This document shows positions 10,880 through 21,571 of a stretch of DNA of 64,000 nucleotides, piece after piece. A model generated the notes under the pieces. The model saw only the letters and a program-made list of their open reading frames with translations, was not told the origin of the DNA and made no database searches. Origin of the DNA: Symbiodinium sp. CCMP2592 (taxonomy: Eukaryota; Sar; Dinophyceae; Suessiales; Symbiodiniaceae); the NCBI GenBank assembly GCA_905221615.1, contig CAJNDT010005457.1:1-64000 (forward strand), in the 5' to 3' direction. Numbering within the stretch: the stretch's first letter is position 1; the number at the start of each line of letters is the position of its first letter. The position numbers and the translations under genes are program-made.

Positions 10880-13237
10880 TCTACAGACGATTTCCAATCT
10901 CATGGAGCTCGCATGCTCGCCGAAGAGGTGGGCAAAGGAGCAGCCAGGAATTGCAGGTGAGAATATTACTTACTTGTCCGTGAGGATGAACAAGCCGTAT
11001 AATCAAGCAACGTTGCACATTTTCCGACCCATGGTATCTAAGGCAATGAGCTACTCTAAGAGCCAAAAACTGGCGAAAGCCTTTGCCAACGACGGTGTGA
11101 AGAGACGGGACCTCCTGCAGATGGCGTCCTCTGCACAAGAACGGGATGCCTACAAATGGATGCGGCTCCCTTTCGACCCCGTCAAGGTGCAACTTCCTGT
11201 GTTCAGCACGACAGCAGAGAGGGAAGACAAGCAGACCCGTGTCCGAAGCATTTGGTTGGTATGTTACACTGTTCTTTTATAAGCTGCGCCTGCCGACGAC
11301 CTTCACCATGTCCAACACGGCACCGTTTCATTTGCTTCTGAGGTTGGTAACAACACCTGCTTCGATCGTGTTGCCTTCTGATGTCTTGGCGGAGTTGAGC
11401 AAGCGCGGGCTCCTTTCCTCCTGCCTTGAAGGCTTTGGATCTGTGCGAGAATGGTGGGACCGCGAGATCGATCCTGTCTACAAGGGCCTGATCGACCACT
11501 CAGATTATCCTTATCCGCTGCTTTTTCATGAAGACGGTGTGCCAACCACGAAGCGAGAGACTGTGGTATTTTGGTCGTGGTGTTCAGCCTTGACCAACCA
11601 AAGGTCCGAGATCAGCAGGTTCTGCATCATTGGTGTTCCGCAATCTCGGATTGCGAAGCAAACTCGTACTTTTATTGCCAGGATAATATCGTGGGACCTC
11701 AAGTCACTGAAAGAAGGATATTTTCCAATGCACGACTGGGACGGCAACGAGTGGCCAAAGATGTCCACAAGGCAGGGGTACTGTATCCTTGTCCAGATTA
11801 ATGGTTTCGGGGTTTACAGAAATATCCATGGAGCTAGATAAGCCTGCAATTCAGAAACAGGCAGCGGCGAGCTGGGAAACGCTGTCCGGTCAAGGCCGTC
11901 TTCGCATTCTGGAAAGGGGACCAGGAAGCCCACATGAAGAGCCATGAACTCTGTCGCAACTACACTCGCAAGTATATATGCGACTGGTGTCTGGCTTGCA
12001 ACAGCGACGTCATCCTCAACTCTGGCGACTTGAGTGCTACAGCTGGCTGGCGTCAAACCGAGGAGCACACCCGCCCAGCTCCGCACGCCAACGATGTTTC
12101 TCCTTGGAAGCAAGTCGAGGGCTACACCCGTCGCAGACGGCTGTACGACGGCGGCCTGTCTGCATATGATATATGGCAGGGCCGAAGCACATAATTGTTT
12201 CTCCATCATTATAAGTCATCATATTATGCACAAAACATGCCTTTCAACTTCAACCTGCCCCTGCAGTCATGCATCTGGTACATCTGGGCGTGCTCCGCGA
12301 CCTCCTGGCTTCTGTCATGTTGGAAACTTTGCGGAACGGTCTCCGGGAGGCAACAAGAGCAGGAGCTTGATGTTTTTTGTGTCATTATCTCGCTCAGGAC
12401 TCTGTGTAGCTGTAGCTCCGTAGAGATATATAGCTCCGCCAGCCCGTGAGGTGAGATGTCCAGGTTTTTGGATTTGCAGGACCAGTCGCCAAAGCCGAAT
12501 GAGATTCTGTACCGGTTCACATCCAGAGCTCAAGCGTGGTGCAAGGAAAGACGATTGGATCTTGGAATAAATCCGATCACAATGGACTCGCTGAATGCGA
12601 CGCTGAAATATCCTGAATTGAGCTCCACGATCAAAGCATCGAGATGCAGGAATCTTTTAGCCTTCGTCACCCACTTCGCCGTGGAGCTCGAGAAACAGCT
12701 CGACCCGGACGATTGCAGTTCCGAGACAGCTCATTGGAGAAGGGCCCGTGCCTGTATGCTGTGGTCTCTCGATGCTGCCTTGTCTGTGGCTGGGACCGCC
12801 CACAAGCCCCACATGACCGATGGAGAAACAGAAGAATCCGTGTGGCTTTTCGAAACCTTCCTGCTCTTGTACCAATACGCAGCTGCCCGTGCATATGGAC
12901 TGTCTCAATTACTTTACAAGATGAGACCAAAGCACCACTATGCATCTCACATGATCGCAGAAGTCGCGCAAACAAAGCTGAACTTTATGCACTGTTCCAA
13001 CTTTGGTGACGAAGACCATATGAAGTATATGAAGAAAATTGGCTGTTTACTGATCACTCTTGTCTGTCCCTGTCTGAACTTATTTGTTGTAGTTCGAACC
13101 CTTTTTGGGCATGCAGCTGTTCAGTCAATCAGCTAAGGAGTGTGGCTGCTGGATGCCATGCGGCGGTGCAACTGGTATCTTGGGCTCGTCGCTACATCAC
13201 ATTGAAGAGCTTTCAATGGTCCCGCATGATGAGATAA
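10880..13237 (+). CDS. Transposase-like multi-copy dinoflagellate protein 1
   Basis: Exons: 10880-about 10958 (FQSHGARMLAEEVGKGAARN); about 11043-11259 (KLAKAFANDGVKRRDLLQMA); about 11350-11795 (LLFHEDGVPTT, then IISWDLKSLKEGYFPMHDWD); about 11846-12170 (WKGDQEAHMKSHELCRNY and CDWCLAC); about 12267-12394 (VMHLVHLGVLRDLLASVM); about 12479-13037 (MRPKHHYASHMIAEV, HCSNFGDEDHMKYMKKI); and a last exon from about 13093 to TAA 13235-13237. The order FHxDG, then SW...DWDG, then a Cys pair, then MHLVHLG, then a C-terminal GDED motif matches, from memory, a family found in hundreds of copies in Symbiodiniaceae. The acidic residues and H-x-x-x-LG motif suggest a DDE-type transposase ancestry (inference). 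All exon joins need frame changes, so introns are real or the copy is broken; no clear in-exon stop was seen. Confidence 0.6.
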
Positions 13238-13303
13238 AAAGTGCTACGAGTGATCACAGTCCCCTGGTTTAAAGTCAACACTCGAGAGACATAAAAACAA
13301 AAT

Positions 13304-13320
13304 GTCCTGGATTCCAGGAC
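13304..13320. promoter_or_regulatory. Palindrome GTCCTGGATTCCAGGAC, copy 3
   Basis: The same palindrome as at 5003 and 5042 with the centre base changed from A to T. It lies 67 bp downstream of the stop of the transposase-like gene. Confidence 0.6.
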
Positions 13321-13705
13321 GTATACGGTCCAAAAAAGTGATATAAGAGTCTAGCATGCAGCTGCTCGACCTTCCAACTAAAACCCACCAGAGCACCACA
13401 AAACAATAATGCCCAAAACGCAAAGCTACTACGTCACAGACCGACCCCGGTGCTGACGATTCTTGCCAAACCAGCATGATTTCTAAACCCTTTATGAATT
13501 GGAAGCCCTAAATCTCGGTTGCAGCATATTCCCGCCGCCATGGCGATTAAGTTACAAGCGTCAACAAAAGACCATGCTCCACTACCAGCCATGCTCCGCT
13601 ACCAACGTAAAACCCGTTCAGGTTTCCCCTAAGACACCGAAGCTCGAAAGCAAATTGCAGTTGAATCCATCCCGTAGGGCACACGCTGCATGCCGGCAAA
13701 CATGA

Positions 13706-14200
13706 CTTAGTTGGTCGGTCGGTCTGCAGTCGGTCGGTTGTGCATGCTTGGAATTCGCATCGACGTTGCCTTGGAATGCTTGGGTGCTTGTGCTTAGTTG
13801 GTCGGTCGGTCAGTCGGTCGGTTGTGCATGCTTGGAATTCGCATCGACGTTGCCTTGGAATGCTGGTGGCATGGTTGTTCCAGTTGCTTTGCTGTATACC
13901 TTGAGGGTGTTGTCGCCCTTGCTTGGGATTCGTCGGTCGGTGAGTTGGGAATTGATGTGCATTGATGTGCTTGATTGATCGACTGCGTGGTTGCTCCAGT
14001 TGCTCATGGAATTGTTGTTCTTGCCTTGAAACACTTGAGCGTATCGCACTGGGATTCATCGGTTGCTTGCTTGGTTGCTTGTTTGGTTGGTAGGTTGCTC
14101 CAATTGCTCAGGGAAGTGTTGAATGTACCTTGAAACACTTGATCGTGTCGCACTTCATTGGGATTCATGAGTTGCTGGCTTGGTTGCTTGCTTGGTTGCG
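13706..14200. repeat. Tandem repeats rich in GGTCGGTCGGT and TTGCTTGG
   Basis: Copies at about 13706-13780 and 13793-13866 (87-bp period) share GTGCATGCTTGGAATTCGC and GACGTTGCCTTGGAATGCT. A second weaker repeat follows: CTTGAAACACTTGA...TCGCAC...GGGATTCAT near 14020-14060 and 14130-14168. No gene is seen between 13321 and 14620. Confidence 0.8.
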
Positions 14201-14288
14201 ATTGCTTTGTCTGCTGTGGATGCGAACGCAACCATGCAAGTACAGCACTAACATCGTCAAAACGCCGCGTCCACTAAGGTCGTCAAAT

Positions 14289-14610
14289 TTAATCCCTGAA
14301 CTATCGTCGCGGGACTCGGGTAAATATCGTCGGGCTCTGGAAATATCGTCGGGGGTCGGGAAAATATCGTCAGGACTCTGGCATATATCGCCGGGACTCC
14401 GGAAATATCGTCGGGACTCGGGAAATATCGTCGGGGCTCCGGAAATATCGTCGGGACTCGGGAAATATCGTCGGGACTCCGGAAATATCGTCGGGATCCA
14501 TAAATACGTCAAAATATCGTCGGGATGTTACTTGTATTTGAAATATCGTCGGGATCAGAAAAATATCGTCAGAGTCCAGGCAACCCAGGTCTGACGATAT
14601 AATATCGTCA
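14289..14610. repeat. Tandem repeat of about 22 bp, GGAAATATCGTCGGGACTC
   Basis: About 14 copies of AAATATCGTCGGGACTC(G/C)GG with slight decay. The end is a perfect palindrome at 14592-14610: TGACGATAT, A, ATATCGTCA. The unit also reads as an open frame, but the protein is low complexity and I treat it as non-coding. Confidence 0.9.
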
Positions 14611-14749
14611 AAAGCATGTCCAGGTCGACAGCGACAGGCGCACGCTTCGCATCTCGGGCGCTGATGCTGTCGCAGGCCGGGCCACACGCAGCACCGATCA
14701 GCACGGGGTCTTCCCAACTTCCGCGGAGTTAACAGTACCATCGCCGCTT

Positions 14750-16300
14750 TTCAGTGTTTTCCTGCTGCGCCGGCTCCGCCTGCCGCTGCCGCTCGCTCCG
14801 CGCTCGTGCGCCTGCCGTGGACGCCTTGACCCTCTTGGCGACCACAAGGCGGCACCTCTGGCGTGCTCGCATGGCGCTCCCTCTCGAGCGTGCCAGTAAG
14901 CTGGAGCGCAATTTGCCCCGCAACGTTCGCTTAGCAGACAAGAACATCGATGTCCCGGTCTCTGACGACCGCCGCATCGAAGTCGTCGCGAACGGGCTGT
15001 CGTTGTGGCATGGCTCGAAGCAAGCAGTTGATGCCACCATCTTGAGCACCGTCACGCGGGCTGGAGCGGCCAGCAGACGTGCATGCCGGGCGAGCTGTCG
15101 AAGAAGGAGCCGCTCGACGCAAATACCACCAAACCTACCCGTGCGCGCCCGACGTTGCCGCTTTGTGGTGGTCAGTGTTGAAGGGGGAGGCCGGGTTGGG
15201 GGCGGAGGCTGCCAGCTGGCTCCGGATGCTCGCCGGGCGATGTGCTTCGAACACACAAGCTGACTTGCGGCGAGTGGCTGCGCGTGCAGTTTGCGTTGCC
15301 CGCTGCTCGGGGCTACCATCTATATACAGTAGCTGTCGCTGCACAGCGCGCCATCGCAGCATCTCTGTTGGAGCTCCCACTCGCCGGCGAATGCACGCTC
15401 CATAGGACACGGTAGATGCCTCGAGACTTTCTCGCGGCCGGTAAACAGCCTTGTAAAATAAAACTCCTGGAGGCAGCAGTTGTGGCGCCCAAGTTGTTTC
15501 CTTCGCTCAAAGGCTCCGGGCCAGGGCTGCTTCCGTTTGCTATCAGTTACTATGCCTGCACGTCGTCCGTCCGAGGTTTATGTGTACCGAGCTACCCGCG
15601 CACGCTTCTTTACGTAGGCTCGCCGACCGCGGCTTATTTTTTCTAATGGCCTAACCGTTTTGGGAAGTAAGGCTTGGGCACGTCTGGCAGAACTTGCAAC
15701 GTTTTGGGCCGGGCCCCCGCGCTGAAGCCCTCGAATTCCAGCGGCTCGTCGGGGTTCCCCGAAAAACGAAGAACCCAAAGGATTGTTAGGGGGTAGCTCA
15801 GGATTCGTGAGAGCTCTGCAGACCGTCGAATGCTGTCTCTCACTGCTACTCTATCTTCTACATTCAAATCCAGTGTTGGCCTCCTCGGCCGCACGCGGTG
15901 TGAAATAATTTCCTATGGGCCTGAGCCTCTGAAAGCCTCGCAAGCCCTTCAAATCACTGGCCAAGATGTACCTCGCGATCCTGAAACAATTTCCAGGTGG
16001 TTCGACCCTGCAAGAGCTCTGACATGAAACCCGGGCCGAAAAAAAATTCCCGGCCTAGGCCCCTGGTTTTTTTTTGCTCCTTCCATCTCCTTCCCACTTC
16101 CTGTCCAGTCAGCAGGGCCTACAGGAGCCCAAGGCCAACACGCTACCTAGGGTCGCAGCGGCAGGCGGCTCGGCTCTTCGGCCTCGGCGAGGTCGAGTAC
16201 GCGGTCGAGCGGGGGGCCCTCGACGCTGCTGGCATGCGGCGGCTGTGGCTGTGGTTGTCCCGCGCGCGTCAGCGGCGATACCACTTGAAGGATCGTCTTG
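14750..16300 (+). pseudogene. Degenerate reverse-transcriptase element, 3-prime part (LINE-like)
   Basis: The plus strand carries, in shifting frames, pieces of a protein I recall as the C-terminal part of a dinoflagellate non-LTR reverse-transcriptase family. The pieces are LRRLRLPLPLAPRSCAC near 14765, GDHKA, then NVRLADKNIDVPVSDDRRIE and VVANGLSLWHGSKQAVD near 14910-15050, RCRFVVVSVEGGGR near 15160, and VAVAAQRAIAASLLELPLA near 15325-15390. Each lies in a different frame with stops between, so this copy cannot encode the intact protein. Sequence at 16130-16300 is GC-rich and may be more of the same element, but I cannot tie it to a domain. Confidence 0.6.
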
Positions 16301-16329
16301 TTTAGTATCCGAATGGGCGGGTTGCGGTG

Positions 16330-16570
16330 GTTAGTAAAGCCTGCAAGTGAACTTATAATCGGGCTATCTTGACTTATAAGTGTACCATGTTGGGTAAGTG
16401 TGTTATTGAACTTAGTAAGTGAGCGAGGGTGGTTATAAGTAGTTGTTTGAGTTAATAAGCACTTAGCACATTTATAACTGACTTGGGACAAATGCTGTAA
16501 GTGGAAGATAAGTACTTGGACACGGTTATATCGGTTATCTAAGTCATTTATAAGTACTTATATAAGTACC
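16330..16570. repeat. TAAGT-rich tail after the LINE-like remnant
   Basis: The AT-rich stretch repeats TTATAAGT and TAAGTACTTAT about every 15-25 bp and contains ACTTAGTAAGTG. A similar stretch in inverse orientation lies at 23390-23530, again on the 3-prime side of a reverse-transcriptase remnant. This suggests the 3-prime end of one element family. Confidence 0.55.
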
Positions 16571-16576
16571 CTAACT

Positions 16577-16680
16577 TCATCGGGGCAAAGCATTTGCAGG
16601 TCGGTGCAGCTGGTGGTTGCCGACGTCGACGGCATCGAAAGGTGCTTCCACCCCCCGCTTCTTTGCAAGTGATGAGTTCC
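16577..16680 (-). pseudogene. Short inverted fragment sharing an AVDVGNHQ coding piece
   Basis: On the minus strand this reads EAPFDAVDVGNHQLHRP. The 21 bases at 16610-16630 match, inverted and with one or two differences, 22945-22965 (AVDVGNHQ on the plus strand). I take it as a displaced exon fragment. Confidence 0.4.
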
Positions 16681-16847
16681 GTGTTCCGAGCATGTTTGGC
16701 CATGTCGAGACTCCCATCATGAGAGACATGCAGTCATGCTTGCAGCTTTCATGCAGTGTTTGCATGTATGTGTATACACTTGCAGTCTTTGCATCACGTG
16801 TATATGCAGTGGTATAGATGCCCTGCATGTGTATAGGGAGTCGTCGT

Positions 16848-16872
16848 GCAGGGCAATTTGCTCGCCGGCAGG
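16848..16872 (+). repeat. Left member of a direct repeat flanking the 17-20 kb cassette
   Basis: GCAGGGCAATTTGCTCG plus (C/T)(C/T)GGCAGG matches 20124-20148 with two differences in 25 bases. It lies 123 bp before the ATG at 16995. A (CA)10 tract follows at 16953-16973. Confidence 0.6.
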
Positions 16873-16994
16873 CTGCCACGACATTCTTGCATGACTTTCA
16901 AGCTGACAGTTCATATCTGCATGCAGCATCTTGGCTGTGAGAGCACTTACTGCACACACACACACACACACACCGACCGCTTCCGAAACACAGC

Positions 16995-19240
16995 ATGGCT
17001 TTGTCTGCTGAGCTCGTTGCGGACATCTCGTTCAAGCTGGCACAGGTGCAAGAGGGCGATCGACTTGTAAAGACGGTGCATGCGGCTATCAGCCAGCTTG
17101 AATCGCAGGGCCACGTCTACACGACGCAGCTTCAACCGACCATGGTCGGGATCAGTTCCCAAAACCGTGACGGCAGCGGCATCAATCCTGTCGATGTCCA
17201 CGATCTTTTGGGCGACATAGTTCAAGCCGGCTGGCTTGATGCCAGGGTTCAGGCTATCGCCCATGAGCCAACTGGGCAAGAGGACATCGATTGGAATGTC
17301 CGTCTGTTCGAAAGCATGCATGATCGCTGTGGGCCCCTGGAGCCCACGATGATCAAAGCACTCTCCCTGGCAGGGTCACACACAAACTCAGTCTTGCGGT
17401 GCTTCCACTATGAGGTCATGCATGAAGGAGACGAGACCGTGTGTCATGATGGAAGACTCAGCATGGAGCTGCTTCGGCGGCACGATCCGGACTTCGCGAG
17501 GGCGGTTCGCGAAGGAGTCGTTTGGAAGATCTTGTCAAAGCACGTCAGCTGCCGCAGCTGTTGGGGCTTGTCCAAAGGATGGGCAACGCCACACTTCACC
17601 GTGGCGAACACGAGCTCCAACTGATGAGACGGCTGCATCAGACTTGGGTCCAGATGAGCTCTCAGGGTTCTGTGGACTTCCTGGCACTGAAAAGCAAAGT
17701 CACCACGGGGAAGTCCGTGCATGGCAAGTCCATGCCGCATCTTTACAGTTTCGTGTTAAAGACTGCGGGTGGCACAGATCCGTTCTTGCTCAACGAGACT
17801 GAAACCTTCGTTAGGCTGCATTCCCCCAGCACACGTTCATTGGGACCTGGTTTCTGGGAGAAGGTCAGTGCCGATGTCAAAGGTTCCAACCAATTCCCAC
17901 GGTTCCGGCATGCCATGGCCACTTGATTCATAAGCATGCATGCATGTACAGGTCACATATGGGATTGCAAGGCCGAGGTTGCTAGTTGTTGTTGTTGTTG
18001 TTGCTGCTCTTAGGTGAAGCTTGCATACTGCAAAGAAGCTGTGGGGTCTGCCAAGTGCAAGAAGATGCTGCACAAGGATTCAACGGCCTCTGTCAAGGAG
18101 GCAGACACCATCATGAGCACGTGGCGAAAGCTGGTGACGGCCCTGCCGAATGGCGCAGAGCTTCTCATGAAACCCGAAGTGCAGACCTGCTTGTCCTATG
18201 GGGACATGTCCTTGGCTGCCTTCACCCTGAATGTGATGTTGCCCGGTGAAGACTGTATAAGACAAGCCAATCTCTCGCCCATGACCTCGTCCTCATTTTG
18301 CAAGGGATCCTCAAAACAGACCTGAATGGGCCCTGGGCGGCACACAAGGTCGCAGATTCGGGTGACGCATCGGGTTCCAAACAGGTTGGAGCACCCAAGG
18401 CCATCATGAGGGAGCTGAGCTCCGACGGCTCAGTGAAGGATTCAGCGCTGATGCTGGAGGAAGCCGGCTTTTCTGTCGGCCAACATGTCCGCCGAAAGGC
18501 GGACCAGGAAACGGGCCAGTTGATGGCCATGGAGCTTGGCCGTGTCAAGTTGAAGCAGCCCTCGGGGTCCATAGTGCGGGTGTCGATCGACAGCTTCCTG
18601 GCAGGGCATTGGCAGGTGTTCACACCCAAGCCGGAGCCCCAGACGGTGGATGACTTGTCAGTGTACTCGCCTTTGAACTTCCCCGAATACGAGCGACAGA
18701 TGCTGTTGGCATGCTTGTACATGGACATGCATGAGCTCATGCAAAAGCACGAAACGAATCCCATGCTGCAGAAGCTCAAGGTCACTTTGAAGCCTCGTAA
18801 GTCAGTCCAAGCCACCCGAAAAACAAGCTCAGCATGGTCCCCATGGGTTTGACGATCAAGCACGGTCAGAAGAAGCCCGAGGATGCGATTTTCGATATCA
18901 TCACCCCCATGAGTGACTACTTCTTCTGGATTGTTTCGTTCATTCAGATTCCGAAAGCCGAAGGGGATGCTGGCTTCATCAATCCTGCATTCCTTGTGCA
19001 GCCGCTTCCCGTGAGTGACACTTGGAATTGCGAGGTTTCGCATGTCAAGTCCAATCGAGACAAGAAGGTTCAACTCCCCATCCTCAAGAACACCCTGGAC
19101 GTGCAGCAGGACGATGTGCTGTATATGCCAAAGGCCGAGAAGACTGTGCACGTCGAGGCCTTGCAGGCTGAGACCCCGGCCAAGGAAGCGAATCTGCTCC
19201 AAGAAGCCGGGAGACTCCTGAAGCCCGCGTGTGATGCATC
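16995..19240 (+). CDS. Unknown multi-exon protein, probably a multi-copy family; contains frameshifts
   Basis: The start is the ATG at 16995 (MALSAELVADISFKLAQVQE). Segments: 16995-about 17527 (HDLLGDIVQAGWLDARVQAI; DGRLSMELLRRHDPDFARAV); about 17522-17925 in another frame (KARQLPQLLGLVQRMGNA, LHRGEHELQLMRRLHQTW); about 18014-18241 (KLAYCKEAVGSAKCKKMLHK, MSTWRKLVTALPNG); about 18298-18820 (EEAGFSVGQHVRRKADQETG); about 18822-19235 (KLSMVPMGLTIKHG, DYFFWIVSFIQIPK). The join near 17527 has no room for an intron, and one near 18819-18823 lies in an A run, so both look like single-base indels. From memory similar proteins are very numerous in Symbiodiniaceae. I know no function. The copy may be decaying or the breaks may be assembly errors. 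Confidence 0.5.
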
Positions 19241-19522
19241 CCATGCCATTTTGTATGCAGCTGTCCTATAGAGCTCACGGGCACTTCCTCCATTGCTTTG
19301 AACCATGCAGCAGCTGTGCTGCTCACCACGATCCATGCACATGAAAGAACATGCACTTGCAGCCTGCAGGAAAGATGCCCGAGCCCGTGTATGTGTGCAA
19401 GTGTGCATGATTGCGAGCACGATTGCATGTAAAAGCGCCAAAAGCCATGGCATTCATGATTGCATGTCATTCACGAAGTTTTGCAGCTCCAGCTTCATCC
19501 GTGATTTCGTAGCTTTGCCAGC

Positions 19523-20112
19523 ATGGAGCAGGAAGATCAGGAGATGACCGAACCAACGGTGGTGACAAAACAGATCGTCACATACGGGTCAGGGCTCACT
19601 TGGATCCCGGAACAAAAGACGGCCGAGGGAGTCACATGGTTCAAAGTGAGCAAGTGGGATCGAGGATTGTTTCGGTTCGTGTACGGCAAGGGCTTGGATC
19701 TGAGGAAGAATACGGACAATCAAAACCAGTCATTCGACACACCTTTCTTCGAGAACATGTTGGCCCAGAAGCATTCAACGAGGCTATCTCCGAAAGACCC
19801 AAGGATGAAGAGAATGACGAAGCCCCACAGCCGGAGAAGGCCCAGAAGAAGACCAAGAAAACCAAGGAGTTCAAAGCTACACAGAAGCATGAGATTTATG
19901 CACCCCACAGCATTCAGATTCACTTGCCCGGCGAGACCGAGGATGGCAACAAGGTCCAATGCCGAACTTTGTTCGAGGGGATGGGCACTCGGACTATGTG
20001 GCTGGAACTGAAGGACGATGTCGTGAAGCACATCCAGACCAGCTTCAAGCATTCTGAGGCCAAGCCACGAAAGACGATCAAGCCTAGAAAGGCCAAGGCC
20101 TACAGGAAGTAG
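19523..20112 (+). CDS. Unknown protein with basic C-terminus; one frame change
   Basis: The start is the ATG at 19523 (MEQEDQEMTEPTVVTKQIVT). The N-terminal half reads TWFKVSKWDRGLFRFVYGKG. Near 19755 the likely frame moves by one, from ENML to VGPEAFNEAISERPKDEEND, with no space for an intron. It then reads HEIYAPHSIQIHLPGETEDG and a basic tail (RKTIKPRKAKAYRK) to the TAG at 20110-20112. It is 280 bp downstream of the preceding gene on the same strand, and may be that gene's last part. The stop lies 12 bp before the right direct repeat. Function unknown. Confidence 0.45.
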
Positions 20113-20123
20113 GTTTTTCGTCA

Positions 20124-20148
20124 GCAGGGCAATTTGCTCGTTGGCAGG
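20124..20148 (+). repeat. Right member of the direct repeat flanking the 17-20 kb cassette
   Basis: See the left member at 16848-16872. The spacing is 3276 bp. The shared sequence extends a few bases to the left (TCGTC). Confidence 0.6.
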
Positions 20149-20459
20149 AACTAATATATCATGCATGCACATGTCGCATAATTTTCTCTCGCTGGCATGC
20201 AGGAACTTCATGTGCCAAATATGCCGGTTGCTGCACCTGCTTGCTTCCTCGTGGTGCTCGGTTTGTGTGCATGTGCAAAGGTCTTCTCATGTATCGGTTG
20301 CAACATGTGGCTCAGGCTTTTAGCTTTTTGGGTGTGCAGCTGTAGCCCGTATAGACCATGTCGTGCACGGGTTATAGCTGCATGAACGGCCCTGATGTGG
20401 AGGAGGCCTGGCTCCTGTCTCCCATGCAACCAAAAAGATGAAGTCACTTTAAGTGTGGT

Positions 20460-20745
20460 GGGCTTTTGACCGCTGCGGCCTCCTCGAGGAGTTGGTGCCG
20501 AACGAGGACAGCCGATTCCCAGCTGATGCATGGGTTCCACACATGTCATGCAGGACGACACCTTGAGCAACACCTCCTGTGTCCTTGGATGGCACAAGCA
20601 GAAGAGGAAGTGGCGAGTCCTCGACATGCAAGGCCGGGGATGTGCCATTGTCCCACATTTTCATCGTCTCTTCTCTGCAGGCAACCTCATCTACAAGCAC
20701 GACAGCTGCGAGGAGACACCCCCGAACGAAGGCATGCAGGTTTTT
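20460..20745 (+). CDS. Possible exons upstream of the second transposase-like gene
   Basis: GLLEELVPNEDSRFPADAWV reads near 20475-20535, and VLGWHKQKRKWRVLDMQGRG near 20580-20640. A splice-like CTCTGCAG lies at 20681 before NLIYKHDSCEETPPNEGMQ. These have balanced composition but no family I know. They could be 5-prime exons of the gene at 21572. Confidence 0.3.
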
Positions 20746-20814
20746 ACAGGGTTGTGTTTTCAAGGGTTTCGGGTTTTCTAGAGTTTAGGGTATATATGGG
20801 TTCATGGTTTATGG

Positions 20815-20858
20815 TTTATATAATATATGGTGTTAGACGGAAAATCAATATATGCACG

Positions 20859-20901
<43 letters not shown>

Positions 20902-21240
20902 ATGTATATATTATATCTATATAATGTAGGTGTGCAGCATGTGTACACACAAAAGGCGCTCAGGTTCCTAACTTTTACATATTTGTGTTTATACATACAT
21001 ACATACACACACACACACATCTGTACACACATGTATGTGTGTATGTATGTATGTATGTATGTGCGAGACACACACACACATATATATATATATGTATATA
21101 GATTTATACACATATATATATATACATACATACATACATATATGTTATATACTGTATATACACACTACACAGTACAACCACAAAGGCCAAAAGCCTTCAA
21201 TCAAACATGAAAACCCCCAACCCCGAGCCTATATATGCTA
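20815..21240. repeat. Compound TA/TG/CATA microsatellites
   Basis: Tracts of (TA)n, (TG)n, (CATA)n and (CA)n run from 20860 to 21150. Open frames here encode only Tyr/Ile/Val/Cys repeats and are not genes. The rest to 21240 holds nothing. Confidence 0.9.
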
Positions 21241-21571
21241 TCTCAGTCTCGGCAGGTTGGCTGTGCCAGGATTGGGATGGCAAGTGGTGCCCGGCTTCGC
21301 TTGTGCTCCAGGCCCGGGCCTAGAGCAAAGAAGTGAACTTCATGTGTGTTTCTGTGTGTTTCGATCTGGTGTGAGGAGATCGATGCAACGGGGCTGGTAG
21401 TTCCGAAGGACTGCCACTTTACACACAAGTATGTGCAACATTGCTTTTCCGAATCTGCAGGAGGAAAAGTAGGCCGAGGAGGGCACCAAGGACTGCTATA
21501 TAGTTCACAGATGTAAATATGTGCAGCAGAGACAGCATTTCCCGTCTTTGCCGACCTCTCTGTTCTTATAG

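Noticed and set aside
14130..14594. 154-residue plus frame reading ISSG repeats
   Set aside because: The 22-bp tandem repeat makes it open; no splice edges or balanced composition.
18222..19244. 340-residue minus frame
   Set aside because: Antisense of the plus-strand gene at 16995-19240, whose segments have the better composition and family resemblance.
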